Program-made: the position numbers and the translations under genes
NCBI RefSeq assembly: GCF_000284315.1
Contig: NC_017094.1
Location: forward strand, 2,263,486 to 2,327,485
Direction: 5' to 3'
DNA: 64,000 nt
Source: Leptospirillum ferrooxidans C2-3
GTDB lineage: Bacteria; Nitrospirota; Leptospirillia; Leptospirillales; Leptospirillaceae
Shown: one piece after another, positions 7,740-16,051 of the stretch
Numbering within the stretch: position 1 is the stretch's first letter
Layout of the letters: each line of letters begins with the position of its first letter
Notes under the pieces: generated by a model
What the model saw: the letters and a program-made list of their open reading frames with translations, nothing else
The model's database searches: none
What the model was told of the DNA's origin: nothing

Positions 7740-7982
7740 ATGCGTGTGATTGTCAAAAAATGGGGAACCAGTGCTTCCGCTCGCATCCCGTCAGGGATCA
7801 TGGAAGCCGCTCACCTTTCTCTGAATGATGCGGTCGATGTCCGGGTCGAGGATGACCGTATCGTCATCGAACCGATACGATCATCTGAGTATCAGCTTGC
7901 CGATTTGCTGTCCAGGATAACGCCCCAAAACATCCATGACGAGGTCCGGGTTGGAGAACCTGTCGGCAAAGAAATTTTGTAG
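7740..7982 (+). CDS. mazE: MazE-type antitoxin (AbrB/SpoVT fold)
   Basis: This 80-residue protein begins MRVIVKKWGTSASARIPSGI, the swapped-hairpin AbrB DNA-binding motif of MazE antitoxins, and ends with the family-typical tail HDEVRVGEPVGKEIL. ATG 7740 has GGAGG seven bases upstream; an in-frame ATG at 7725 lacks one. MazE binds its own promoter and neutralises the mRNA interferase MazF. Here only a damaged 3' part of mazF follows, so the antitoxin is orphaned locally. Confidence 0.85.
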   Translation: MRVIVKKWGTSASARIPSGIMEAAHLSLNDAVDVRVEDDRIVIEPIRSSEYQLADLLSRITPQNIHDEVRVGEPVGKEIL

Positions 7983-8156
7983 TCACCCTGTCAGGAGACC
8001 CTCCTTCAGCCATACTTGTCGACCAGGTCAAAAACCTAGACTGGGTTGCCCTCAGTGCCACGTCTTAAACGGCGTGTCACACCGGGTGAACTGACGGAGG
8101 TGAGGGCGAGGATATTCGCTCTCATCGGAGAGACTCAAGTGACATGGAACCGGTGA
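7982..8156 (+). pseudogene. mazF: mazF toxin remnant, 5' deleted and frameshifted
   Basis: Starting inside the mazE stop codon, one frame reads VTLSGDPPSAILVDQVKNLDW, which is the central MazF/PemK strand and helix (compare the usual VLVDQVKSLDW). After a frame change near 8066 a second frame reads RRVTPGELTEVRARIFALIG, matching the MazF C-terminal helix. About the first 70 residues, including the catalytic arginine region, are missing. The toxin cannot be active. Confidence 0.75.
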
Positions 8157-8272
8157 GGAGGCTTGTTTTGACTGGACCGGCCCATCGACACTTCCTGAAG
8201 AGATGCCGATACAGCCACGTCGCTGTGTTTACGGCTCAAATCGGAAATGATATTGGTATCAAAAAGGTACAA
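8135..8272 (-). pseudogene. vapC: VapC (PIN-domain) toxin, 5' remnant only
   Basis: A TTG-started frame (8272) reads LYLFDTNIISDLSRKH, the first strand and catalytic Asp of a VapC PIN-domain ribonuclease, then VAVSASLQEV, then runs into unrelated sequence and stops after 45 residues. A normal VapC has about 130-140. It lies 7 bases after the antitoxin stop, the usual spacing. Its broken end overlaps the broken end of mazF on the other strand (8135-8156). Confidence 0.7.
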
Positions 8273-8279
8273 GCCAAAC

Positions 8280-8534
8280 CTACAAAACTGTTGGAGGGCG
8301 GTGTGTTACCGAACCACGATGCGGTGGACCCAGTTCTTCCCGGTTCAAGGGAGACAACAACAAACTCTTGAGCGAAGAACGTGCTTCTTGACTCAGGCGA
8401 TTCCATAAAGCAACATCCACAAGCACAGCGGTCTCCACACCGCGCCTCGTAATCATCTGGGGGCCTTTATTTACGCAGGCATCCAAAAGCTCACCAAAAC
8501 CTGATTTCGCATCATATACTGACCAAGAATCCAT
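8280..8534 (-). CDS. Phd/YefM-type antitoxin
   Basis: The 84-residue product has the Phd/YefM fold signature: SVYDAKSGFGELLDACVNKG, then ITRRGVETAVLVDVALWNRL, with a toxin-binding C-terminal tail. ATG 8534 lies eight bases from GGAGG; ATG 8540 is only two bases away and less likely. It would neutralise the VapC-type toxin encoded next, which is truncated, so this antitoxin is also orphaned locally. Confidence 0.8.
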   Translation of the reverse strand: MDSWSVYDAKSGFGELLDACVNKGPQMITRRGVETAVLVDVALWNRLSQEARSSLKSLLLSPLNREELGPPHRGSVTHRPPTVL

Positions 8535-8540
8535 GGACAT

Positions 8541-9271
8541 TCCCTCCTATAACTGGGTAAAGGACCAGTCTAATAGAATGAGTCCCAAAAACAATCCCTA
8601 CGGGTCCATACATGCGTCACCATCTGTCACTTTTGACCATGCCGGGTCACCTTGTGAAGTTGGGCTCAGAACGCAAGTATTGGGAGTTTCCCGAGGGTCT
8701 CTATCGGAAACCCGAGCCCCTTCTCCGTCCTCCGTTTTAAGGTAGCTTGTATTTCAGGATTGTCAAAACGTTCCCCTCCCTGCGAGAAGAGGCAAACCTC
8801 ACTCCATCTTTCTGATGCATGTTCTTTCCCGGAAGCCTTATCATTCCTCTGTCAAAGGGGAAGATCATCAGGATCTTCAGATCTTCGACGGATTCGACCA
8901 CTTGGAGGGTCACCAATCGGCAACGAGGTCCAGTGGAAAAAAAGTCCAGACACCTCTCGTACCACCCTTCCTCCGAAATCTGACCCACTCCCCTTCAAAC
9001 GTGAGCGCTCCTCTGAATTCCCATTCGGTTAGACACAATCCAATCGTGCGTGATACATTAAGCAATGATATTATCCAGCTAAAAAGAACCTCCCGCCCAA
9101 CCGGACAAAAAGACCGGCAGAGATGTCATGGTGGGGATTTGGGCCTTTTCGGGCCTTGGTTCTTTGAAGAAAACCCGCTTGGGAACCATGTTCCCCAAGA
9201 TCAGTTCGGGAGCAGAAATCAATCCGCCCCAATGGGCACAGGAAACCATCTATCCGGAGAAAATTCATCCC
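8541..9271. other. Stretch with no recognised gene
   Basis: Two small open frames face each other here: plus 8612-8740 (42 residues, ending VKLGSERKYWEFPEG followed by a short tail) and minus 8737-8988 (83 residues). Both read somewhat like protein scraps but match nothing I know, and neither has a good ribosome binding site. The upstream part of the methyltransferase frame (9128-9271) is also open but is probably not translated. Confidence 0.35.
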
Positions 9272-9931
9272 ATGGAAAAAGGCGTAATCAAGGAAAAAGA
9301 ACAAACCCCAGTCGAGCATTATACAGAAGGACTCATTCCCGACCGCGACCCTCTCATCAGGGAAATCGGCATTCTGACCGGCCAGCATGGAAGGCCCTTT
9401 CTTGGTCCTCAGGGTGGAATGACCCTCGCAACGCTTGCCTACATGAACAAGGTCAAGAGAGTGTACGAATGGACCGGTGCCTATGGCTATTCCACCCTCT
9501 GGCTTGCAAAGATCCTCCCCAATGACTGCCAGTATATGATTGGCACCATCGCCGATGAAAATCAGCGCCTGATCGCCAACTATCTCAAAAGGGCAGGACT
9601 TCAAAGCAGGGTCAGCATCAAGATCACAGACGGTGCCAAGCAGTTTGGCGAGACAGAAGGACAGTTCGACCTTCTGGTTCTCGATCTTCAGCAGGAAAGA
9701 ACCAAAATGGCCGCCTGGCTTGATGTGATTCCCGACAAGATCGCGGAAGGTGGACTGGTCGTCTCGCTGGGGAATCTTCCCGCAGGAGTCGGCTCCGAAC
9801 AGACTAAAAACATGCTGACATCCTCGGTTGAAGCTTACAACCACAGGATGTTTGCCGACCCGCGATTCTTGTCCTCAATGCTTCCCATCTGTGATGGAAC
9901 AATGGTTTCCTACCGCATTCCCAGGGGATGA
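9272..9931 (+). CDS. SAM-dependent O-methyltransferase, class I
   Basis: The 219-residue protein (counted from ATG 9272) begins MEKGVIKEKEQTPVEHYTEG and carries the glycine-containing SAM site in VYEWTGAYGYSTLWLAKIL, then FDLLVLDLQQE, where family members keep the catalytic Asp and metal-binding residues. It fits the COG4122/caffeoyl-CoA O-methyltransferase group, whose bacterial substrates are mostly unknown. The frame stays open back to an ATG at 9128 (267 residues), but the extra stretch has no family similarity and shadows non-coding sequence. The stop overlaps the ATG of the next gene by four bases, so the two are probably co-translated. Confidence 0.8.
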   Translation: MEKGVIKEKEQTPVEHYTEGLIPDRDPLIREIGILTGQHGRPFLGPQGGMTLATLAYMNKVKRVYEWTGAYGYSTLWLAKILPNDCQYMIGTIADENQRLIANYLKRAGLQSRVSIKITDGAKQFGETEGQFDLLVLDLQQERTKMAAWLDVIPDKIAEGGLVVSLGNLPAGVGSEQTKNMLTSSVEAYNHRMFADPRFLSSMLPICDGTMVSYRIPRG

Positions 9932-11106
9932 TAAAGGACGCACTCGATATGGACACCGACTCCACCCGGAACACCCCTCTCCCGAAGCTTCTGATCGCCT
10001 CGGGAGAGGCCAGCTTTGACCTCTTCTACCGAACACGCTTCCTGACCCCCGACCCGGTTATCTATGTTGAAACCCCCACCACCCGCTCCCTTCTGCTCTC
10101 GGACCTTGAAGTCGATCGTGGAAAAAAACAGGCTACCGTTGACGAGGTCGTTCCGACCAGAACCTTTGAGGAAAGACTCAAGGCCAACGGGAAAAGAGCC
10201 AACCTCCCGGCGATCGCCGCACTTTTTTTGAAGGATCGCCATTTCGACCGGGTTCTGGTTCCTTTCGATCTCGCTTCCGGCTACTCGAGGGCCCTTGAAT
10301 CCGAAGGGATCGAAATCGTTGTCTCCGACGGGGAACTCTATCCGCAAAGGGCTCTCAAAAACCCCGAGGAGATCAGATGGATCAGGGAGACCCAAATCGG
10401 AGTCGAGGAGTCCCTGGAAATTGCTCTTGAACTCCTCAGAAAAGCGGAAATCAGGGAGGGTCTGATCTGGGTTGACGGAGAGTACCTGACCTCGGAACGG
10501 GTCAAATCCGTCCTCAAGCAGGAGATGCTCAAAAGAAACCTTCTGGGCCGCCACACGATCGTTGCCGGAGGGGAACAGGCCTGCGACCCCCATATGGAAG
10601 GGACAGGACCGCTTCCAGCCCATCTCCCCATCGTTTTCGACATCTTCCCGAGCCATGAAGAGACCCGCTACTATTCCGACATGACCAGGACCTTCTTCAA
10701 GGGTGCTGTCTCACCGGAACTCAAAAGAAACTACCAGGCCGTTCTCGATGCCCAGAACAAGGCCATCGACCTTGCCGGTCCGGGAGTGGATTCAAAGCTT
10801 CTTCACGAAGCGGTCGTCGCCCACTTTTCCTCCATGGGCTATTCCACCGGAATCCGACCGGACGGAAGGATGGAAGGCTTCTTCCATGGAACGGGCCACG
10901 GGGTCGGTCTTGAAATCCATGAAGCGCCAAGAGTGGGTCGCGCCGGTGAACTTCTTGCTCCGGGTCACATCATCACCGTTGAGCCAGGGCTCTATTACCC
11001 GGGAGTCGGGGGAATCCGGATCGAGGATATGCTCGCCATTACGGATACAGGTGCACAAAACCTCACGACATTCCCCAAGACACTCAAAAGCGCCATCATC
11101 GACTGA
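9928..11106 (+). CDS. M24-family metallopeptidase (Xaa-Pro aminopeptidase-like)
   Basis: This 392-residue protein has the pita-bread fold of creatinase/prolidase enzymes. All five metal ligands are present: Asp238 (FDIFP), Asp251 (YSDMTRTF), His324 (GTGHGVGLEIHE), Glu352 (VEPGLYY) and Glu366 (RIEDM). The N-terminal 130 residues correspond to the creatinase N domain. Such enzymes remove N-terminal residues before proline in the cytoplasm. It overlaps the methyltransferase stop in an ATGA, and the next gene follows after 11 bases, giving a three-gene operon with no obvious common pathway. Confidence 0.88.
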   Translation: MIKDALDMDTDSTRNTPLPKLLIASGEASFDLFYRTRFLTPDPVIYVETPTTRSLLLSDLEVDRGKKQATVDEVVPTRTFEERLKANGKRANLPAIAALFLKDRHFDRVLVPFDLASGYSRALESEGIEIVVSDGELYPQRALKNPEEIRWIRETQIGVEESLEIALELLRKAEIREGLIWVDGEYLTSERVKSVLKQEMLKRNLLGRHTIVAGGEQACDPHMEGTGPLPAHLPIVFDIFPSHEETRYYSDMTRTFFKGAVSPELKRNYQAVLDAQNKAIDLAGPGVDSKLLHEAVVAHFSSMGYSTGIRPDGRMEGFFHGTGHGVGLEIHEAPRVGRAGELLAPGHIITVEPGLYYPGVGGIRIEDMLAITDTGAQNLTTFPKTLKSAIID

Positions 11107-11117
11107 TCGGGGAGCCC

Positions 11118-11816
11118 GTGATCAAAGAGCCTGTCGATCTGGTCACCGGGGCAACTTCCCCTGTCGGGCTTGCCATCCTTGACGCCCTGACAGACAGAGG
11201 CACCCCTCCGGTCGCAACAGGGCGATCGCATCACAGGCCTCCATCCGTTCCCGAACGCTGCGACTGGCTCACACTGGACCTTCTCTCTCCGCTCCGGCTT
11301 CCCGAAACGCCCCCCTGGAAAGAGCGTGGACTCAGAACCTTCTACCACCTGGCCCACCCCACCTTCCATCGTCATGAACAGGATCCCTTCTCCCTATTGC
11401 CCGCTCTCAGGGGAGTTCAGGAACTTCATCAGGAGATCCGTCCCCATCTTCAGAAAGGGTCAAGCCTTCTCTTTCTCTTGCCGGATCTCGATCGTCTGGC
11501 CGTCTCCGGCTACATCTCCGCGAGAATCTACCTCGGCGCGTTAAAGGGACTGATCCGGCAATGGAAGGTCGAGCTTGCCCCAGAAGGAATCTTTGTGGGG
11601 GGGCTGACGATGATCCACGTCCCTGGACACACGACTCCAAACATGAACCCTGCCATCCTGGAGAAACTGAAACGTTCCTCCCCCATGGGAAGACTGTTCA
11701 CAGGGACAGAAGTCGCCCATTTTTTAATGACGCTTGCCCATTTTTCAGAAATGGGCACATCATGGCCATCAGATCTTCTGATCAGTCTCGACTCCCAGAC
11801 TCTTTTTTGTCCATAA
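11118..11816 (+). CDS. Rossmann-fold protein of the SDR type, catalytic residues unclear
   Basis: The 232-residue product starts at GTG 11118 with GGGGAG upstream. VTGATSPVGLAILDAL near the N-terminus is the glycine-rich NAD(P) site of short-chain dehydrogenases (TGxxxxxG). The usual YxxxK pair is not where expected: the region reads SARIYLGALKGLIRQWKVEL, with Tyr and Lys five residues apart and shifted relative to the family. It may bind nucleotide without the standard reductase activity, or act as a diverged oxidoreductase. It closes the methyltransferase-peptidase operon. Confidence 0.65.
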   Translation: MIKEPVDLVTGATSPVGLAILDALTDRGTPPVATGRSHHRPPSVPERCDWLTLDLLSPLRLPETPPWKERGLRTFYHLAHPTFHRHEQDPFSLLPALRGVQELHQEIRPHLQKGSSLLFLLPDLDRLAVSGYISARIYLGALKGLIRQWKVELAPEGIFVGGLTMIHVPGHTTPNMNPAILEKLKRSSPMGRLFTGTEVAHFLMTLAHFSEMGTSWPSDLLISLDSQTLFCP

Positions 11817-11835
11817 AAACATCATTGCCCATCTT

Positions 11836-11862
11836 CTTTTTCTATTTGAAAGATAGAAAAAG
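11836..11862 (+). terminator. Weak A/T-rich hairpin after the SDR-like gene
   Basis: CTTTTTCTAT and ATAGAAAAAG form a 10-bp stem with a 7-base loop 20 bases past the stop. The stem is AT-rich and no T-run follows, so termination here is uncertain. Confidence 0.25.
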
Positions 11863-11928
11863 CCCCAGAATCATTCCTGAAAAGCCCATATCTTTTTTTG
11901 ATATCTGAACCGAAAGACTGTGCAAAGC

Positions 11929-11957
11929 TTGACATTTTCCCTGACTGATAAGACAAT
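11929..11957 (+). promoter_or_regulatory. Candidate sigma-70 promoter before the tyrosine phosphatase gene
   Basis: TTGACA at 11929-11934 is a perfect -35 box and GACAAT at 11952-11957 matches four of six -10 positions at the ideal 17-base spacing. Transcription would begin about 80 bases before the phosphatase start. Confidence 0.4.
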
Positions 11958-12043
11958 CCCATCAATTGAATTATCTGCTCAAACATGATTGAATCCAATG
12001 GGGATGATCAAAGCAGATTCGTGCATGGGTGGGAAAGTCACTG

Positions 12044-12646
12044 ATGTCATTTGCCGATTCTTCTGAACACGAGATCGAACCTGAAAGAAAAGTCGGAAAA
12101 CTCAAAGCGTTTCGATTTTTTGGAGCCAGACGGGAATCCAAAAAACGCGCAAGAGCGCTCACACTGGGCGGGAATATCCTCGTATTGTGTCTGGGGAATA
12201 TCTGCCGAAGTCCGGTCGTTGAAACCCTTCTCAAAAAAAGTCTCCCGGGAGAGCTCTTCCAGATTCGCTCCAGGGGGCTTCTTCCACTCGATTCCCAACC
12301 GTCCCCGGAGGATTATGCCAAACAGGCCAAAAGTCTTGGCGTGGATCTTTCCGACCATTTGTCCAACCCCATTTCCGCTGAAGACATCTCATGGGCAACC
12401 ATTATCCTGATCATGGACGACTCCAACAGGGAGGGGCTCAGGAGATATGGGGAGATGGCACTTTCCAAGGTGGTCTGGCTTGGTGCATGGGATCCCTCCG
12501 GCGACATCGTGATCCCGGATCCCTTTCGTGAGCCTCCACAGACCCAGCGGCAAATCATCACCCGGATGAAGAGGGTTTCTTCCCATTTCACAGCATGGCT
12601 GATTCATACCGTGAACAGCCATCGTAACCAGATCTCCAGACCATGA
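12044..12646 (+). CDS. Low-molecular-weight protein tyrosine phosphatase (Wzb-like)
   Basis: The CX5R phosphatase loop reads VLCLGNICRSP (Cys49 to Arg55 counting from ATG 12044), and the general-acid Asp lies in IPDPF (Asp159). These enzymes dephosphorylate BY-kinases of the Wzc type and so help to cycle EPS polymerisation; the matching kinase is at 37.9-39.8 kb. About 45 residues precede the catalytic domain, longer than usual, and are charged. A GTG at 12029 is an alternative start. The domain is clearly paralogous to the C-terminal half of the ATP-grasp fusion at 28.3-30.0 kb, sharing SWA...IMD, VxLGAW and IPDP blocks. It sits just upstream of glmS. Confidence 0.85.
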   Translation: MSFADSSEHEIEPERKVGKLKAFRFFGARRESKKRARALTLGGNILVLCLGNICRSPVVETLLKKSLPGELFQIRSRGLLPLDSQPSPEDYAKQAKSLGVDLSDHLSNPISAEDISWATIILIMDDSNREGLRRYGEMALSKVVWLGAWDPSGDIVIPDPFREPPQTQRQIITRMKRVSSHFTAWLIHTVNSHRNQISRP

Positions 12647-12714
12647 AGGATTCCGGATCGATGAACGGTTCTACCGGAAGATCCATGACAGTCCGGCTCT
12701 CTTTTTGACCAAAA

Positions 12715-12746
12715 CGGCCTGCCCCGGCTTTCGGACCGGCAGGCCG
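12715..12746. repeat. GC-rich hairpin in the glmS leader
   Basis: CGGCCTGCC and GGCAGGCCG form a 9-bp perfect stem with a 14-base loop, ending about 30 bases before glmS. No T-run follows. It could be a terminator of weak type for the upstream gene or a leader structure controlling glmS translation. Confidence 0.45.
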
Positions 12747-12776
12747 GGCAATCTTCTTCGATCATGAGGAGGCTTC

Positions 12777-14615
12777 ATGTGCGGCATTTTTGGCTATACA
12801 GGAACCAGACGGGCGGCTGAAACCGTCGTAGACGGCCTTGAAAAACTGGAATATCGCGGATACGATTCCGCGGGAGTCCTGGTTCTTTCCGAGGGCGATC
12901 CGGTTCTGGTGCGAACGGTCGGCGCAACCCGGGAGCTCCGGGAGCGAATGGGAAAACAGCCGCCTCCGGGACACACCGCCATCGGACACACCAGATGGGC
13001 CACCCATGGCCAGCCTTCAGAGAGAAACGCCCACCCCCACCGCTGCGGGCAGGTCTTTGTCGTCCATAACGGCATCATTGAAAACGATTCCGAAATCCGC
13101 CGGGAGCTTCATCATGTCGGAACAGCCTTTTCATCCGATACCGACAGCGAGCTCATCGGCCATCTGATCGACCGGAACATGACCTCCGGAATGGATTTCA
13201 AAACCGCGGTCCTCGCCACTCTTCCCAGACTTTCAGGGACCTATTCCTTTCTGGCCGTCACCGACCGTTCGGACTCTCCCGTCATCGCGGTGCACATGGG
13301 ATCTCCCCTGATCATCGGAAAAAATGCGGAGGGCCTTTTTCTCTCCTCCGATGCCCATGCCTTTCCTCCCGAAGTCTCCGAGATCCTCCCTGTCTCCCGG
13401 GGAGATGTGGTCATCCTCTCTTCGGGGAAACCGCCCGAATTCCTTCTGGGAGCGGGTCAGGAAAAACCCTTTCAGAGCTGGTCCGTCACACCCGAAACCC
13501 AAGGCAAGGGGATTTACCCCCATTACATGTTGAAAGAGATCCATGAACAACCGGGCGTTGTCAGAAATCTCCTCGCCGGTCTTCTCGAAAAAACCGATGG
13601 ACATCTGAAGATTAACCTCCCGGAACGGGTCTCCAGAAAGCTTCACAAGGCCCGACGCATCCTGATCATTGCCTGCGGGACATCCTTTCACGCCGGCCTG
13701 TTTGGAAAATATCTCCTGGAGTCCATCGGGCTGGTCTCCGTTTCGGTGGAGGTCGCCTCCGAGTTCAGATACCGCCATCCGGTGGTCGACCCCGAGCGGG
13801 ATCTGGCCATCCTGATCACCCAGTCCGGAGAGACCGCCGATACCTTGAGCTGTCTCAGGCTCTTGAAGGAACTGGGGGTTCCCCAGATCGTCCTGACCAA
13901 TGTCGAGGGAAGCACTGCGGTCCGGGAAGCCGATGATGCCATGTTCCTCCTGGCGGGCCCGGAACTGGGCGTCGCCTCGACAAAAGCCTTTCTCGCCCAG
14001 ATCGTCTACATGATGTTTTTTGCACTGGAGCTTGGTCTCAAGAAACCTCATCCGGAACATTCGAACGCACACATTTATTCGATCCTGGATGAGTTTTTCC
14101 GCATCCCGGCCCTCATGGAAGAAACGCTCAACCTGTCCCCTTCCATCCGGGATCTCGTCAAACCGTTTACCCATCTTCCCTCCACCTTGTTTCTGGGACG
14201 GGGACGGGACTATCCACTGGCCCTCGAAGGCGCCCTGAAACTCAAGGAGATCTCCTACATCCATGCCGAAGGCTACCCCTCTGGAGAGCTCAAGCACGGG
14301 CCATTGGCCCTGGTCTCGGACAGCATGCCGGTCTTCGCCCTGGTCTCGGGATCCGAGCTTCTTCCAAAGATCCTCGGGAACCTGAAGGAGGTTCACTCAC
14401 GAAGCGGCATCATCATCTCGATCGCGCCAGCATCTTTAAAGGGTGCGCTGACCGATGTCGTGAACCACCAGATCCTTCTTCCTCCGGTCGGGGACTTTTT
14501 CCTTCCCCTTCTCTCCACCATCGTTCTTCAGTTCATCTCTTACCACATGGCAGACCTGAAGGGGTTCGATGTCGATCGTCCCCGGAATCTGGCCAAGAGC
14601 GTCACCGTCGAATAA
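12777..14615 (+). CDS. glmS: Glutamine-fructose-6-phosphate aminotransferase (isomerizing)
   Basis: GlmS makes glucosamine-6-phosphate from fructose-6-phosphate and glutamine, the first step to UDP-GlcNAc for peptidoglycan, LPS and EPS. The 612-residue length matches the family (about 609). The N-terminal class II amidotransferase domain begins MCGIFGYTG with the nucleophile Cys2 and has LEYRGYDSAG; two SIS domains follow, with ITQSGETADT and AEGYPSGELKHGPLAL; the end DRPRNLAKSVTVE is canonical. GAGGAGG lies just upstream of the ATG. It is followed after 21 bases by a UDP-HexNAc dehydrogenase, so here it feeds the EPS precursor pathway. Whether another glmS exists elsewhere is unknown. Confidence 0.98.
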   Translation: MCGIFGYTGTRRAAETVVDGLEKLEYRGYDSAGVLVLSEGDPVLVRTVGATRELRERMGKQPPPGHTAIGHTRWATHGQPSERNAHPHRCGQVFVVHNGIIENDSEIRRELHHVGTAFSSDTDSELIGHLIDRNMTSGMDFKTAVLATLPRLSGTYSFLAVTDRSDSPVIAVHMGSPLIIGKNAEGLFLSSDAHAFPPEVSEILPVSRGDVVILSSGKPPEFLLGAGQEKPFQSWSVTPETQGKGIYPHYMLKEIHEQPGVVRNLLAGLLEKTDGHLKINLPERVSRKLHKARRILIIACGTSFHAGLFGKYLLESIGLVSVSVEVASEFRYRHPVVDPERDLAILITQSGETADTLSCLRLLKELGVPQIVLTNVEGSTAVREADDAMFLLAGPELGVASTKAFLAQIVYMMFFALELGLKKPHPEHSNAHIYSILDEFFRIPALMEETLNLSPSIRDLVKPFTHLPSTLFLGRGRDYPLALEGALKLKEISYIHAEGYPSGELKHGPLALVSDSMPVFALVSGSELLPKILGNLKEVHSRSGIIISIAPASLKGALTDVVNHQILLPPVGDFFLPLLSTIVLQFISYHMADLKGFDVDRPRNLAKSVTVE

Positions 14616-14636
14616 AACCAACCAAAGGATGGACAG

Positions 14637-15938
14637 ATGAGCCTTATCGACAAGATTGTTTCCAGAAAAGCTGTAGTCGGCGTGATCGGATGCGGGTATG
14701 TTGGTCTCCCGCTTGCGGTTGAGTTTGCCAAAAAAGGATTTCAGGTCATTGCCTTCGATATCGATGCTCCCAGAGTCGACCAGATCAACAAGGGAGACTC
14801 CTACATCCCGGATGTTCCCTCCTCCGAGCTGTCAGAGGTGACAAAGTCCGGACATCTCATCGCGACGACCGACTTCAAGAAGCTCAAGGATGTCGATACC
14901 GTCTCCATCTGCGTTCCGACTCCTCTGAGAAAGACCCGCGACCCGGACATCTCCTATATCGTCAAGTCTCTGGAATCCATCGTCGCCAACAGGAAAGAAG
15001 GCCAGCTCATCGTCCTGGAAAGCACGACCTATCCCGGAACCACCCGGGAGGTCATGCTTCCCGAGCTTGAAGAAAAAGGGAAATACAAGGTCGGACAGGA
15101 CTTCTACCTGGCTTTTTCCCCGGAGCGCGTCGATCCGGGAAACCAGACCCATTCCATCTTCAATACGCCGAAGGTTGTGGGCGGAATCACCCCGACCTGC
15201 ACCAGGGCGGTTTCCGAGCTCTATGGAACGATCGTCACCAAGGTCGTTCCCGTTTCCTCCCCGGAGTCGGCCGAGATGGTGAAGCTTCTGGAAAACACCT
15301 TCCGGTCGGTCAATATCGGACTGGTCAACGAACTGGCGCTGATGAGCCATATCCTGAACGTGAACATCTGGGAGGTGATCGAGGCCGCGGCGACCAAGCC
15401 GTTCGGCTTCATGCCCTTCTTTCCGGGACCGGGTCTCGGCGGACACTGTATCCCCATCGATCCCCACTATCTCTCCTGGAAGGCCAAACAGTCGGGATTT
15501 GAAGCCCGGTTTATCGAGCTTGCGGGTGTCGTCAACGGCGCCATGCCACACCATGTCCTCACCCGGGTCAACGATGCGTTAAACGAGCATTCGAAATGCT
15601 TGAAAGGCTCAAGAATCCTGATCGTGGGCGTGGCCTACAAGAAAAACGTCAACGACCTCCGGGAATCCCCCGCACTCGACCTGATGGTTCTTTTGGAACA
15701 AAAGGGAGTCATTCTCGAATACACCGATCCCTATATCAGCTCCTTCAATCTTCTCGGGAGAGAATTTCATTCGGCCAACATCGCGCCGGGAACGGACCTT
15801 TCCCGCTTCGATGCGGCCATCGTCGTCACCGACCATACAAACGTCGACTATCTGGGGCTGACACAGCGCCTTCCGGTGATCGTCGATACCCGGAATGTCT
15901 TCAAGGGGATCACCAACTCGAAGATCTTCGGATTGTAA
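14637..15938 (+). CDS. UDP-N-acetyl-hexosamine (or UDP-glucose-type) 6-dehydrogenase
   Basis: This 433-residue nucleotide-sugar dehydrogenase oxidises C6 of a UDP-sugar to the uronic acid with two NAD+. The NAD site is VGVIGCGYVGLPLAVEF (residues 14-30), and the catalytic Cys271 lies in GPGLGGHCIPIDPHYL, a block that favours the WbpA/WecC (UDP-HexNAc) branch over Ugd. The C-terminal domain begins near SRILIVGVAYKKNVNDLRES. Between glmS and a 4-epimerase, the likely product is UDP-GlcNAc(A) or UDP-GalNAcA. Exact substrate cannot be fixed from sequence alone. Confidence 0.9.
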   Translation: MSLIDKIVSRKAVVGVIGCGYVGLPLAVEFAKKGFQVIAFDIDAPRVDQINKGDSYIPDVPSSELSEVTKSGHLIATTDFKKLKDVDTVSICVPTPLRKTRDPDISYIVKSLESIVANRKEGQLIVLESTTYPGTTREVMLPELEEKGKYKVGQDFYLAFSPERVDPGNQTHSIFNTPKVVGGITPTCTRAVSELYGTIVTKVVPVSSPESAEMVKLLENTFRSVNIGLVNELALMSHILNVNIWEVIEAAATKPFGFMPFFPGPGLGGHCIPIDPHYLSWKAKQSGFEARFIELAGVVNGAMPHHVLTRVNDALNEHSKCLKGSRILIVGVAYKKNVNDLRESPALDLMVLLEQKGVILEYTDPYISSFNLLGREFHSANIAPGTDLSRFDAAIVVTDHTNVDYLGLTQRLPVIVDTRNVFKGITNSKIFGL

Positions 15939-16051
15939 GAAGAAATATTCTTTCCAGGAACAGGAACCGATCGACGGGACTCATCAAAAAAGAAGGGGAG
16001 AGAGAATCCTCTCCCTTTCTTCAGTCAACTGCTGACAAAACAGGAGGCTTC

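Noticed and set aside
12647-12776. Possible glmS ribozyme
   Set aside because: The leader is too short and lacks the ribozyme core; only a simple hairpin is present.
13233-14396. Long minus-strand open frame inside glmS
   Set aside because: Antisense shadow of a highly conserved gene caused by codon bias.
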